Assembly: GCA_024681215.1 (NCBI GenBank)
Contig: JAILBG010000045.1
Span: 1-45,411 of the forward strand
Direction of reading: 5' to 3'
Length of the DNA stretch: 45,411 nucleotides
From: RUG563 sp024681215
GTDB lineage: Bacteria; Bacillota; Clostridia; Christensenellales; Aristaeellaceae
Shown: piece after piece, positions 1-9,100 of the stretch
How positions within the stretch are numbered: the stretch's first letter is position 1
Layout: each line of letters begins with the position of its first letter
Program-made: the position numbers and the translations under genes
Notes under the pieces: generated by a model
Seen by the model: only the letters and a program-made list of their open reading frames with translations
Told to the model about the DNA's origin: nothing
Database searches by the model: none

Positions 1-50
1 ATGGCAGGAGCATAGGCCAGCGAAGCGCAGGCTATGCGTGAGATTCAGTT

Positions 51-166
<116 letters not shown>

Positions 167-174
167 TTCCAACG

Positions 175-203
175 GAGGATATCTGAACGATATCCTCTTT
201 TTT
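175..203 (+). terminator. Rho-independent terminator of the 5S gene
   Basis: A perfect 9-bp stem, GAGGATATC at 175-183 with GATATCCTC at 189-197, has a 5-nt loop and is followed by an uninterrupted run of T residues from 198. It separates the 5S RNA from the sigma factor gene. Confidence 0.9.
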
Positions 204-215
204 GTTATAGAAAAG

Positions 216-243
216 TGAATGAAATGCTTTCCGTATTCGTCTA
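216..243 (+). promoter_or_regulatory. Candidate ECF-type promoter for the sigma factor operon
   Basis: TGAATG (216-221) and CGTCTA (238-243) are 16 nt apart, the geometry of Bacillus sigma-M/sigma-W promoters (TGAAAC-N16-CGTC/CGTA). The -35 match is partial (GAA core only). Transcription would start around 250, just before the ribosome binding site at 252-259. Autoregulation of ECF sigma genes is common; here it is inferred. Confidence 0.35.
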
Positions 244-266
244 AAAAAGCGAAAGGAGGCGCGGAT

Positions 267-761
267 ATGGCGGAGAAGGAAAAGCGGATGGAAGAAATCT
301 ATCGGCAATATCGAAACAATATCTATCATCTGTGCCTGCTCTACCTGAAGGACCTGCAACGGGCGGAAGATGCCATGCAGGAGACGTTTTTCAGGGCTTG
401 GAAGAGATTTGATACATATCGGGGAGAAAGCGGGGAAAAGACATGGCTGAGCGCGATTGCCGCCAACGTGTGCCGGGATTGGCTGCGCACGCCGTGGCTG
501 CGGCTGGAAAGGAAAAGCGTGCCATGGGATGAAGTGATCCTGCAGGCCGCGGAAACGCAGAAGGATATGGACGCAGTGCGGGCGGTGATGTCGCTGCCGG
601 TCAAGCTGCGGGAGGTGATAACGCTCCGATATTATCAAGAGATGACAGTTCCTGAAATCGCGGAGGCGCTGAGACTCTCGGTGTCCGGCGTTAACGCAAG
701 GCTGGCCAAAGCAAAAAACAGGCTGCGGCCGGAACTGAGGGAGGTGTATTTCGATGCGTAA
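267..761 (+). CDS. ECF-family RNA polymerase sigma factor
   Basis: A 164-aa sigma-70 family protein of ECF size. Residues about 6-75 form region 2 (RAEDAMQETFFRAWKRF is the region 2.1-2.2 type helix that contacts RNA polymerase), and about 105-160 form region 4 with a helix-turn-helix (MTVPEIAEALRLSVSGVNAR). There is no region 1.1 or 3. The start at 267 is chosen because AAAGGAGG lies 7 nt before it; an in-frame extension to 219 has no such site. The stop overlaps the start of the next gene by 8 nt, the arrangement expected of a sigma/anti-sigma pair. The signal it senses cannot be read from sequence. Confidence 0.93.
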   Translation: MAEKEKRMEEIYRQYRNNIYHLCLLYLKDLQRAEDAMQETFFRAWKRFDTYRGESGEKTWLSAIAANVCRDWLRTPWLRLERKSVPWDEVILQAAETQKDMDAVRAVMSLPVKLREVITLRYYQEMTVPEIAEALRLSVSGVNARLAKAKNRLRPELREVYFDA

Positions 762-1350
762 TACGTTTCGCAAAGCGGTGGATAACCTTCTGCCGCCTGC
801 GGCAGATATTCCGTTTGAGAGGATCGCTCATCCTGCGAAAAGGCAGCCCGCGCTGTCAAAAAAAGCGGCGGCAGCGCTGCTGATCGCGGCAATCATGGCG
901 CTGACCGGAAGCGCGGCGGCCCTGACGCTGCGAGCGCTGGATATCCGCAGGGCTTGGGAACAGGAAAAAGGGGACATGACAGAATGGAGCCTGGAAGAGA
1001 AGGCAGACTTTGCTGACGCGGTACAGGCGGTGGACCCGATCTGGGAAAACGCGCCGTACCGAACCGCCCGACCGGGGGAAATCGACAAGCAAACGGCAAA
1101 ACGGATCGCCCTGGCCGCGTTGGAGAAACAATTCGGATGGACAGAAGAGACGCTGCGCACCTGGCGGTATCAGGAATCATTGACATATCTGGACGCCGAC
1201 TTCCCGGAAGAAGGCTGCTTCTATGAATTCACCTGGATCAACGATACCGATACCGCCCTGAATCCGGGAGGAGACGTTTACCTGGTGCAGATCGACCCGA
1301 CGGACGGCCGGGTGCTGACAGTGCAGGGCATGGATGATTTGGTGGGATAA
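754..1350 (+). CDS. Single-pass membrane protein, probable anti-sigma factor with PepSY-like outer domain
   Basis: A 198-aa protein with a short basic cytoplasmic segment (1-36), one transmembrane helix (about 37-58, AAAALLIAAIMALTGSAAAL) and an extracytoplasmic domain of about 140 residues. The C-terminal part (ITxxxA-like KQTAKRIALAALEKQFGW, then VYLVQIDPTDGRVL) resembles the PepSY fold. It starts inside the sigma gene (8-nt overlap) behind GGGAGGT, so the two are translationally coupled. Position and topology argue for an anti-sigma factor, but the cytoplasmic part is short and has no zinc anti-sigma HxxxCxxC motif, so the mechanism is not the ZAS type. I do not recognise the family beyond this. 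Confidence 0.75.
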   Translation: MRNTFRKAVDNLLPPAADIPFERIAHPAKRQPALSKKAAAALLIAAIMALTGSAAALTLRALDIRRAWEQEKGDMTEWSLEEKADFADAVQAVDPIWENAPYRTARPGEIDKQTAKRIALAALEKQFGWTEETLRTWRYQESLTYLDADFPEEGCFYEFTWINDTDTALNPGGDVYLVQIDPTDGRVLTVQGMDDLVG

Positions 1351-1454
1351 AATGGCATGAATTTGCGAATATTCGCTAAAAACCGCTTTCGTGTGGGAGA
1401 AACAATATCAAAAACGATAAATAATCAAATAAAAGTGGAGAATAACGGATAAAA

Positions 1455-1473
1455 CGCCGGGGATCATCCGGCG
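1455..1473. promoter_or_regulatory. Dyad upstream of the metY promoter
   Basis: CGCCGG (1455-1460) and CCGGCG (1468-1473) form an inverted repeat with a 7-nt centre (GGATCAT). It has no T-run, so it is a poor terminator. It lies about 55 nt before the -35 box of metY and could be an operator or a simple hairpin. Confidence 0.35.
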
Positions 1474-1527
1474 GATGCGCACTGTTCAAAAAGAACAAAA
1501 GAAATGCGCGGGAAGGGGCGGGAATGA

Positions 1528-1556
1528 TTGACAGGGATGGGCGTTTTGGCTATGAT
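1528..1556 (+). promoter_or_regulatory. Sigma-A promoter of metY-metA
   Basis: Consensus TTGACA (1528-1533), a 17-nt spacer and TATGAT (1551-1556). Transcription should start near 1563, leaving a leader of only about 30 nt before the metY start at 1594. This rules out the longer in-frame start at 1528, which overlaps the -35 box, and leaves no room for an S-box or other riboswitch. Confidence 0.85.
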
Positions 1557-1593
1557 GGAGAAAACCCCGTATTCAGGGCAAGGAGGAAGCGCT

Positions 1594-2880
1594 ATGCCTG
1601 ATTATCGCCTGGATACCGCCTGCGTGCAGGGCGGATATACCCCCAAAAACGGCGAACCCCGGCAGATCCCCATCGTGCAGTCCACCACGTTCAAATACGA
1701 TACCGGCGAGGACATGGGCAAGCTGTTCGATCTGGAGGCGTCCGGTTACTTTTATACGCGGCTGCAGAACCCCACCAACGATTATGTGGCGGCCAAGATC
1801 GCCGCGCTGGAGGGCGGCACGGCGGCGATGCTGACCTCTTCCGGCCAGGCGGCGAACTTTTTCGCCATGTTCAATCTGGCGGGCTGCGGCGACCATATCG
1901 TGGCCTCCTCCAGCATCTACGGCGGCACCTTCAACCTGATTTCCGTCACCATGGCCCGCATGGGGATCGAAATGACCTTCGTATCCCCGGACTGCACGGA
2001 TGAGGAGCTGAACGCCGCCTTCCGGCCCAATACCAAGCTGCTCTTCGGCGAAACCATCGCCAACCCCGCCCTGACGGTGCTGGACATCGAGCAGTTTGCC
2101 CGGGCGGCCCACGCCCACGGCGTGCCCCTGATCGTGGACAATACCTTCGCCACTCCCGTGAACTGCCGGCCCATCGAATGGGGCGCGGATATCGTGACCC
2201 ATTCCACCACCAAATACATGGACGGCCACGGCACGGCGGTGGGCGGCGCCATCGTGGACAGCGGCAAATTCGACTGGATGGCCCACGCGGAGAAATTTCC
2301 CGGCCTGTGCACCCCGGACGAAAGTTATCACGGCATTACCTACGCCGAAAAATTCGGCAAAGAGGGGGCGTTCATCACCAAATGCACCGCCCAGCTGATG
2401 CGGGATTTCGGGGCGATCCAGTCCCCCCAGCATGCGTTTTACCTGAATCTGGGGCTGGAAAGCCTGCACGTGCGCATGGCGCGGCACTGTGAAAACGGCC
2501 GGGCGGTGGCGGAATACCTGCAGAAGCACCCCAAGATCCAGCACGTCAGCTACTGCGACCTGCCGGGGGACAAGTATTACCCGCGGGCGGAAAAATACCT
2601 GCCCAAGGGCTCCTGCGGCGTGGTGAGCTTTGAGATCAGGGGCGGGCGGGAAGCCGCCTCCGTGTTCATGAACAGCCTGCGTCTGGCCGCTATCGAAACC
2701 CACGTGGCTGACGCCCGCACCTGCTGCCTGAACCCCGCCACCACCACCCACCGGCAAATGACGGATGCGCAGCTTAAGGCCGCGGGCATCCCCGCCGGGC
2801 TGGTGCGCATGAGCTGCGGCCTGGAAAGCGCGCAGGACCTGATCGACGACATTGCCCAGGCGCTGGAAAAAGTAAAGTAA
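1594..2880 (+). CDS. metY: O-acetylhomoserine aminocarboxypropyltransferase (sulfhydrylase)
   Basis: A 428-aa PLP enzyme of the Cys/Met metabolism family. It is predicted to make homocysteine directly from O-acetylhomoserine and sulfide in the cytoplasm. Visible signatures are the YTRLQNPT segment near residue 54, the AxTSSGQAA segment near 80, VDNTFATP near 181-188, and the PLP-binding lysine K207 in THSTTKYMDGHG. Length fits the MetY/CysD branch (about 425-430 aa) better than the shorter MetB/MetC branch. The start at 1594 follows AGGAGG (1581-1586) by 7 nt and a consensus promoter. metA begins 17 nt after its stop, so the two genes form a direct-sulfhydrylation operon. Confidence 0.96.
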   Translation: MPDYRLDTACVQGGYTPKNGEPRQIPIVQSTTFKYDTGEDMGKLFDLEASGYFYTRLQNPTNDYVAAKIAALEGGTAAMLTSSGQAANFFAMFNLAGCGDHIVASSSIYGGTFNLISVTMARMGIEMTFVSPDCTDEELNAAFRPNTKLLFGETIANPALTVLDIEQFARAAHAHGVPLIVDNTFATPVNCRPIEWGADIVTHSTTKYMDGHGTAVGGAIVDSGKFDWMAHAEKFPGLCTPDESYHGITYAEKFGKEGAFITKCTAQLMRDFGAIQSPQHAFYLNLGLESLHVRMARHCENGRAVAEYLQKHPKIQHVSYCDLPGDKYYPRAEKYLPKGSCGVVSFEIRGGREAASVFMNSLRLAAIETHVADARTCCLNPATTTHRQMTDAQLKAAGIPAGLVRMSCGLESAQDLIDDIAQALEKVK

Positions 2881-2897
2881 GCTGAGGAAGATACACG

Positions 2898-3836
2898 ATG
2901 CCCATCAAGATCCCCGACCATCTGCCGGCGGTGGACGTGCTGCACCGGGAAAACATCTTCGTGATGACCCAGGGCCGCGCCGTCACCCAGGATATCCGCC
3001 CGCTGCAGATCCTGCTGGTCAACCTGATGCCCAAAAAGATCCAGACGGAGGTGCAGTTCTCCCGGCTTTTGGGGAATACCTCCCTGCAGATCGAATTGGA
3101 GCTTATCGCCCCCAAGAGCCACACCCCCCAGAACACCCCGCCGGAGCATCTGCAGGCGTTTTACAAGACCTTCGACGATGTGAAGGATCGGAATTTCGAC
3201 GGCTGCATCATCACCGGCGCGCCGGTGGAGCATCTGCCCTTCGAGCAGGTGGATTACTGGGAGGAGCTGTGCGCCATCATGGAATGGACGAAAAAACACG
3301 TCCATTCCACCTTCCATATCTGCTGGGGCGCCCAGGCCGGGCTGTATTACCATTACGGCATCCCCAAGAAGGCGCTGGACGCAAAGCTGTTCGGCGTGTA
3401 TCCCCATCAGGTGGAATATAAGCGCAGCATCCTGTTCCGCGGCTTTGACGATACGTTTTACGTGCCACATTCCCGGCATACCACCGTGGATCGGGAAAGG
3501 ATCGAAGCGGTGCCGGAGCTGCAGATCCTCTCCTCCTCGCCCCAGGCGGGGGTGTACGCCGTGTACGCTAAGCAGCATAAGCAGATCTTCGTCACCGGCC
3601 ATTCCGAATACGACGCCGACACCCTGGACCAGGAATACCGCCGGGACCTGGACGCGGGCAAGCCCATCGCCAAGCCCGAACACTATTATACCGACGACGA
3701 TCCCGGCCAGGCGCCCGTCGTTACCTGGCGGGCCCACGCCAATCTTTTGTTCTGCAACTGGCTGAACTATTTCGTATACCAGACCACGCCTTACGATCTG
3801 TCCATGATCCCCGAAGGCGTGGAAACCGTGGACTGA
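2898..3836 (+). CDS. metA: Homoserine O-acetyltransferase (MetA family)
   Basis: A 312-aa MetA-family acyltransferase in the class I glutamine amidotransferase-like fold. The catalytic residues fall exactly at the Escherichia coli numbering: nucleophile C142 (HICWGAQAG), H235 and E237 (VTGHSEYD). Residue 111 is glutamate (ITGAPVE) where the succinyl-CoA enzymes have glycine (GAPLG). In this family Glu111 is known to select acetyl-CoA, so the product should be O-acetylhomoserine, the substrate of the adjacent MetY. Databases would often call it homoserine O-succinyltransferase. It is co-transcribed with metY. Confidence 0.95.
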   Translation: MPIKIPDHLPAVDVLHRENIFVMTQGRAVTQDIRPLQILLVNLMPKKIQTEVQFSRLLGNTSLQIELELIAPKSHTPQNTPPEHLQAFYKTFDDVKDRNFDGCIITGAPVEHLPFEQVDYWEELCAIMEWTKKHVHSTFHICWGAQAGLYYHYGIPKKALDAKLFGVYPHQVEYKRSILFRGFDDTFYVPHSRHTTVDRERIEAVPELQILSSSPQAGVYAVYAKQHKQIFVTGHSEYDADTLDQEYRRDLDAGKPIAKPEHYYTDDDPGQAPVVTWRAHANLLFCNWLNYFVYQTTPYDLSMIPEGVETVD

Positions 3837-3845
3837 GGGAAGAGG

Positions 3846-3935
3846 CCGGGGCGCTGCCCCCGGGACGCCCGCTGATGCTCTGCTGAAATCCGGCGCGCAG
3901 GAAAGCGCCCCGGAAGGAGCCGGTCAGCGGGCGTC
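3846..3935. repeat. Nested inverted repeats after metA, reaching into the convergent GNAT gene
   Basis: A hairpin built on GGGGCGCTGCCCCC (3846-3864) is followed by a 12-bp perfect inverted repeat, GACGCCCGCTGA at 3864-3875 and TCAGCGGGCGTC at 3924-3935. The second arm contains the stop codon of the GNAT gene. A smaller GC stem lies inside. There is no T-run on either strand. The GGGCGCTGCCC core recurs at 25071-25081. Confidence 0.6.
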
Positions 3936-4406
3936 TTCCGTGAGAAGAACATATTTCATCGGGCGGTATTTGGAGGCGTCTTCTTCAAAGCCCAGGGAGC
4001 GGTAAAGCGGATACCCGGCGTCCGTGGCCTTCAATTCCACGCGATCCAGGCCCAGCGCGGCGGCTTTTTTGAGCAGCATGCGCAGAAGCTCCCCGGCGAT
4101 TCCTTGTTTTCTGTATCCGGGCCTGGTATAGACGTTCAGCACCGTTCCCGTTTTCCCGCCGACGAATGCGGGGCTCGGGGGTTTCCGGACGACGAGCAGC
4201 AAACAGCAGCCCGCGAGAACGTCTCCGTCCCGGCAGACGAACGCGAACAGATCCCGGTTCAGACGGCTTTGAAAATAGGAGGGCAGCCCCTCCGCGATCC
4301 GGGCGTACTGGTCCGGCGGGATCGCGCCGCAATCCTCCAGGAGATAGGCCAGCCGCAGCGCGGCCAGCGCCGGGATATCGCTTTTTTTCGCTGCCTCAAA
4401 TACCAT
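3924..4406 (-). CDS. GNAT-family N-acetyltransferase
   Basis: A 160-aa single-domain GNAT. The acetyl-CoA binding motif A is visible at about residues 95-108 (RPGYRKQGIAGELL, the R/QxxGxG/A signature), followed by the typical C-terminal GYPLYRSLGFEED helix-strand. The start has GGGAGGGA about 7 nt upstream. The acceptor substrate cannot be inferred. It converges on metA, and its last codons lie in an inverted repeat. Confidence 0.9.
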   Translation of the reverse strand: MVFEAAKKSDIPALAALRLAYLLEDCGAIPPDQYARIAEGLPSYFQSRLNRDLFAFVCRDGDVLAGCCLLLVVRKPPSPAFVGGKTGTVLNVYTRPGYRKQGIAGELLRMLLKKAAALGLDRVELKATDAGYPLYRSLGFEEDASKYRPMKYVLLTEDAR

Positions 4407-4421
4407 GGCGGTCCCTCCCGT

Positions 4422-5546
4422 TCACAGCACGATGTCCCCGAACCGGAAGCCCGGGGGCAGGGGCTCTTCCTCCAGGAAGCGGAAGCTGTCGTCCCGCAGC
4501 ACGGGCAGAAAGGCCCAGAACGGCAGGCGGTCGAATTCGCAGCCGTAGCTGCTCTGGCCGAACCAGCCGCCCTCCACGGCCTTCAGATGCAGGTCCCGGG
4601 CAAATTTGGTGCGGTTGCTGCAATCGTGCACGGCGATGGGCCAGCTTTCCCGATCGGCCAGCGCCATGAGCCGCAGGGTCAGCTCCCGGCTCCAGATGGG
4701 GGAAATATAGCCCTGGCGGCAGAAATACAGGTTTTCGCCGGCGTAATTGCCGATGTTGTTTTCGTTCAGGTGCAGTTCCGCGCAGTTCATGAAATCCAGC
4801 CCGGTATCCAGGATGCGCTGCTTCTTTTCAAGGAACTGGCGGTAAAACTCCGGGGTCATGGGGGTTTCGATGCCCACCTGGGGGAAATACTTCCGGGCGG
4901 TTTTCATGGCCTCGATCACCCGGTCGGCGCAATGGGAAGCGCCTAAATTGAAGCGGATCTCATCCAGCCCGGCGTCGGCCAGGGCTTTTAAGTTTTCCTC
5001 CGTGCAGTGGAGGCCGTTGGTGTACAGGTGCTGATGGATGCCCGCGTTGTGGAAGATGCGCACCGCGCCGTAGTATTTTTCGATCTCCATAAAGGGCTCC
5101 AGGTACACGTAGGAAATGCCCGTGGGCTTTTTGTGGATCGACAGCAGCAGAGGCAGGTCCTCTTCGTAAAACTTCGTGCCGCCGATCTCCCACATGCCCT
5201 CGCCCACCGGGGGCTGGGCGTCCAGGGCGCCGTAATCGTAGCAGAAGGGGCAGCGGGCGTCGCAGCGGTTGGTTTTGCGCACGGCGGAAAGGCCCGTGCC
5301 CAGCAGACAGCTGCGGCATCCAGCGGGGAAGCGCCCGTCGTCGCCCACGTAATACGTGCGGTCCTGCAGGGTTTTCAGGCGGGGGATCTGGCGCATCAGC
5401 TCCGCATGCCGGGCGGAGACGGCTTTTTCGATCTGGTAAAAAACCGACAGGGCGATTTCCGTCTGCCGGGGGGAGATCTCCTCGTCCTCCGGAAGCTCGG
5501 AAAAAAATTCAAACCAGGAAAGGGCGTCTTTCTTGGAGATTTTCAT
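4422..5546 (-). CDS. Radical SAM protein
   Basis: A 374-aa protein with the [4Fe-4S]/SAM motif C95-x3-C99-x2-C102 (RCDARCPFCYDYG) and two further cysteines just before it (C77 and C80, CRSC), which could hold another metal site. The middle keeps radical SAM strand features (GISYVYLEPFMEI near the SAM ribose site; TNGLHC; LDEIRFNLGA). The start is set at 5546, behind AAAGGAGG about 7 nt upstream; the longer in-frame extension has no ribosome binding site and crosses the divergent promoter. No peptide or cofactor gene sits beside it, so the substrate is unknown. It is divergent from the gene at 5672. Confidence 0.88.
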   Translation of the reverse strand: MKISKKDALSWFEFFSELPEDEEISPRQTEIALSVFYQIEKAVSARHAELMRQIPRLKTLQDRTYYVGDDGRFPAGCRSCLLGTGLSAVRKTNRCDARCPFCYDYGALDAQPPVGEGMWEIGGTKFYEEDLPLLLSIHKKPTGISYVYLEPFMEIEKYYGAVRIFHNAGIHQHLYTNGLHCTEENLKALADAGLDEIRFNLGASHCADRVIEAMKTARKYFPQVGIETPMTPEFYRQFLEKKQRILDTGLDFMNCAELHLNENNIGNYAGENLYFCRQGYISPIWSRELTLRLMALADRESWPIAVHDCSNRTKFARDLHLKAVEGGWFGQSSYGCEFDRLPFWAFLPVLRDDSFRFLEEEPLPPGFRFGDIVL

Positions 5547-5611
5547 GGGGCGCCTCCTTTGTGCTTCGTGCCGCTTTATGATACAGGAAGGCGGGGCGGA
5601 TGTCAACGCTC

Positions 5612-5640
5612 TTGCGCTTTCGCCCGGCGGATGGTATAAT
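5612..5640 (+). promoter_or_regulatory. Sigma-A promoter
   Basis: TTGCGC (5612-5617), 17 nt, TATAAT (5635-5640), ahead of the flavin-barrel gene at 5672. A ribosome binding site (GAAGGAGGT) lies at 5658-5666. Confidence 0.75.
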
Positions 5641-5671
5641 TTTTCCAACAAAAAACGAAGGAGGTAGGAAA

Positions 5672-6064
5672 ATGAACCGCGTATACGATTTTCTCAAGGC
5701 TGCGGGCACGTATTATCTGGCCACCGCCGAGGGCGATCAGCCCCGGGTGCGGCCCTTCGGCACCGTGGATCTGTTCGAGGGCAAGCTGTATTTTCAGACC
5801 GGGAAGATCAAGGACGTATCCAGGCAGATCCACGCAAACCCCAAAATCGAGATCTGCGCTTTCAAGGACGGCGCGTGGCTGCGGGTGGCCGCCAGCGCCT
5901 ACGCCGACGACCGGATCGAGGCCCAGGAGCATATGCTGGAAAGCTACCCCATGCTCAAGGGCATGTACAAGGCCGGGGACGGGAATACCGAAGTGTTTTA
6001 CCTGAAGGACGCCACGGCCACCTTCTCCTCCTTCGGCGGCGCGCCGGAAACGGTGAAATTCTGA
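5672..6064 (+). CDS. Pyridoxamine 5'-phosphate oxidase-fold protein (NimC/NimA-like)
   Basis: A 130-aa split-barrel protein of the FMN-binding PNPOx superfamily. Typical features are the N-terminal helix then YYLATAEGDQPRVRPFGTV, the strand KLYFQTGKIKDVSRQI and the NPKIEICAF segment. Similar small proteins include nitroimidazole-resistance-type flavoproteins, so a flavin reductase role is plausible, but the substrate is unknown. The start at 5672 has GAAGGAGGT upstream. It stands alone with its own promoter and terminator. Confidence 0.88.
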   Translation: MNRVYDFLKAAGTYYLATAEGDQPRVRPFGTVDLFEGKLYFQTGKIKDVSRQIHANPKIEICAFKDGAWLRVAASAYADDRIEAQEHMLESYPMLKGMYKAGDGNTEVFYLKDATATFSSFGGAPETVKF

Positions 6065-6082
6065 TCAGATGCATTGAAAAAG

Positions 6083-6107
6083 CCGGGGCAGACAGCCCCG
6101 GTTTTTT
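6083..6107 (+). terminator. Rho-independent terminator
   Basis: CCGGGGC (6083-6089) pairs with GCCCCGG (6095-6101), followed by six T residues. It ends the gene at 5672-6064. Confidence 0.9.
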
Positions 6108-6124
6108 GCTTGGATCATGAAAGA

Positions 6125-6160
6125 GAGGAAAAAGAAGGGAACGGCGGGCAATCCGCCGTC
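6125..6160 (-). terminator. Terminator of the giant secreted protein gene (minus strand)
   Basis: On the minus strand ACGGCGG (6160-6154) pairs with CCGCCGT (6148-6142), followed by a pyrimidine-rich tail (TCCCTTCTTTTTCC). It sits 25 nt after the stop of the gene at 6185. Confidence 0.65.
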
Positions 6161-6184
6161 CCCGGTTGCGTTTTTGCCAACGGT

Positions 6185-9100
6185 TTATTTGCTCATATTG
6201 AACAGGGCGTTCTTGTACAGGTTGCTCAGCACCTCGGCGCCCACCTCCGGCGCGTCGCCGTACAGGGCTTCCACCAGTTCCTTGCGGGCGGCGTAGACCT
6301 GATCCAGCATGATGCGGCAGGAGGCGATGGCCTTGCGGGCCGCGCGGTCCGCGGCGCGGTAGCGGGTGTTGACCACCTGATCCAGCGCCGTCTGCCAGGA
6401 GCGCTGCGCCTGGCTGAAGGCGTTCACCTTGGCGGCGGAGGTCTTGGCGCTGCTCAGCACGGTCTGTACCTGGCTCAGCGCCCGGGCGCCGCTGGCATCG
6501 TAGATTTCTGTAAGCTCGCTGTCGCTGCCCCGGAGCGCGCCCAGGGTGCGCCTGTTGGCGTCGGCGGGCTGGCCGTTCATCAGGCGGCGGAAATTGCCGG
6601 TCATGCTGTCGGGCAGGGGCTTGGGCACGGTGCGCACCATGGCGCACAGCTCGGCGCAGTGCATGCGCAGCAGCTCGGTGACGGCCTTCTGGGCGGCGGC
6701 GGGATCGCCGGCGGACATCATGGTTTCATATTCGCTGACGAAGGTGTAGAACACGGCGCGGTCGTTGACCACGGCGGTTTTGGCTGCGCCGTCCGCGGCG
6801 TCGTACAGGGTCTGATACAGCTTGTCGATCTCTTCGCGCCACAGGTTGCCCGCCTGCTTCCAGCCATCGGCGGTGCCGGCGGCGGCAGCGGCCTCGGCGG
6901 CCTTGGCGGTGCCGGCATGGGCGGCGCAGGCGTGCAGCGTGTACTGCCCTTCCGCTACGCCCAGGGCCTTCAGGCGCACCTCGCAGCTGATGGGGCCGGC
7001 GCTGTATTCCACATAGATGTAGCTGCCCTTTTCGGTGTAGATGGGATTGCCGTCCTTATCGGTCTTGATCAGCTTGCCGTCCGGGCCGGGGATGCAGTAG
7101 GAGCCGTCGGGCAGCTTCAGCACCGGGATGCCCTCGTCGGTGGTGACCAGCTTGCCGTCGGGATCCAGCACCGGCTTGGTGCCGGGAGGCGCGATGATGG
7201 GGGTTCCGTCGGGGGTGGTGACGGGGGTGCCGTCGGGCATCTTGACGGGTTCGCCGGTCTCGCCGGGAGGATCGGGCAGCTTATCCTTGTCGATGGTGCC
7301 GCCGCCGGTGGTGTGGGGCGCCTCGGGGCTGACCTTGCTCTGGACGGTGTTGCTGGTGACGGGGGTGCCCTTCATGCCGCCGAAGGTGAATTCCAGCACG
7401 GCGGTATTGTACACCCAGCCGTATATCGTGTCGGGAACGGTGACGGTGTATTCGTATTTGAAGGTGGTTTCCTGCCCGGCGGGCAGCACGCCGCCGGTGG
7501 CGATGGGCGCAAGGCCGGCCAGGCTGTCGTAGATGGTGAGGGTGTCCAGATCCACGGTGCCGGTATTCTTCACCAGGATTTCGTACTGGATCTTATCGCC
7601 CGCCACGTAGTAGTCGCCCTGGGAGGGATAGCTCAGCTCGGTCTTGACCACCATGGCGCCCACGTGCTCTTCCACCGCGGGGACCAGGGGATCCTCGTGG
7701 GGCTTGGGCTCCGGATCTTCCGGGGGCACCACGGGCGGGATGGGCGACCAGGGGCCGCAGGGCGCTTTGCTCTCATTGCTGAAATACATGTGCCAGTCGG
7801 CGTCCTCGTCGTAGGCGGAGGCGGTGGCGGTGTTGCAGGCCTCGCCGGTGGCTTCGTCGTATTCGTCCACCAGGTAATCGGGCACGTCCACGGTCTTGGT
7901 TTCGCCGGGGGCGATCTCCTCGAAGTAGCCGATCTGCTCGCCCTTGTCGAAAACGGTGACGGTGGTAAAGGTTTCCTTGCTGTTGTTGGTGATGCTGACC
8001 TGCCATTGGATGGTCTCGCCCGCGATGAAGTGGCCGCGCTCCGGCAGGTTCTTGATGGTCTTGACCAGCACCAGGCCGGGATCGTCGATCACGTCCAGCT
8101 TCACCGGCTCGGACATGACGGAGATCTCGTTGCCGCTGACGGGATCGGTCCAGGTGAGAATGAGGGGCGGGAAGTAAATGTAGCCCAACGCCACGTCCGC
8201 TTCGGTGACGGTGCTGCATTCGACGTTCCACCACAGGATATCGGCGGGCTCCATGGTGCCGGGGAAGGAATCGGTCTTATCCTCCCGGGGGAAGTAGACG
8301 GTGTGGCCGTCCACGGGCTCGCAGCCCACGTTTTCCACCGCGGCCCAGACCTCATAGGGCTCGCCCAGCACGTAGCCGTTGGGATCGGAGGAATAGGAGT
8401 ATTCAAACTGGGTGATGGTCATGGCGCTTTCGTTGGGGATGGGCCAGGGCTCGGGCCCGGGCTTGGCCACCTTCCAGGTGCGGTTGATCTCGTTGGACTG
8501 GCATAATTCCGCTCCGGTGACCGGATCCAGGCCGACGAAGTAGAAGGAGACGGTGGCGGTGCCCGCCAGCTCCGCGGTCTCGGTGCCGGATTTCAGGTAA
8601 CTGCCCACCGGGGAGTAGCCGACGCCCAGGACGCCCAGGCTTTCGCTGGGATAATACACCTTCTCCTTGTCATAGAAATCGACACTCGCGCCGGAATTGA
8701 CGCGAAGGGACAGCTTCAGGGGCACGTTGCCGGAGTTGATGCAGGTGTAGTCCGCCCACACGCAATCGTCAAAGTCCAGCACTTCCTTGGTGACGGGATT
8801 GTAACTATCGTCGCTGTCGCCTTCGTAGATCAGCGTCAGCTGGGGATGCGCTTCCTCCGGAACGGTGCCGTCCGGGTAAGTCAGGGGGATCTGAACGGTG
8901 GCGGTAGCGTCATCAAACGCCCACTGACCGCCGTCCTTCTGGTATGCATATGTGACAAACCAGCCGGACGGGTCGGTGGCAACGCCGTCGGTCACTTCCT
9001 GGGCCTTCACTTGATGCGGCACAGTAAAATACATGCTCTGGCCCGGATCCAGGGAGTATTTGCCGTCCACCATGCCGTTGGGAGCGCTGATATCGTAGAC

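Noticed and set aside
1..50. 3' end of 23S rRNA upstream of the 5S gene
   Set aside because: The 50 nt do not show a conserved 23S end that I can recognise; a short hairpin-like stretch is all that is seen.
1351..1593. SAM riboswitch or T-box before metY
   Set aside because: No S-box stem pattern is seen, and the consensus promoter at 1528 leaves only about 30 nt of leader.
6185..6230. Sortase (LPXTG) anchoring of the giant proteins
   Set aside because: Neither C-terminus contains LPXTG, a hydrophobic helix or a basic tail; both end in soluble helices.
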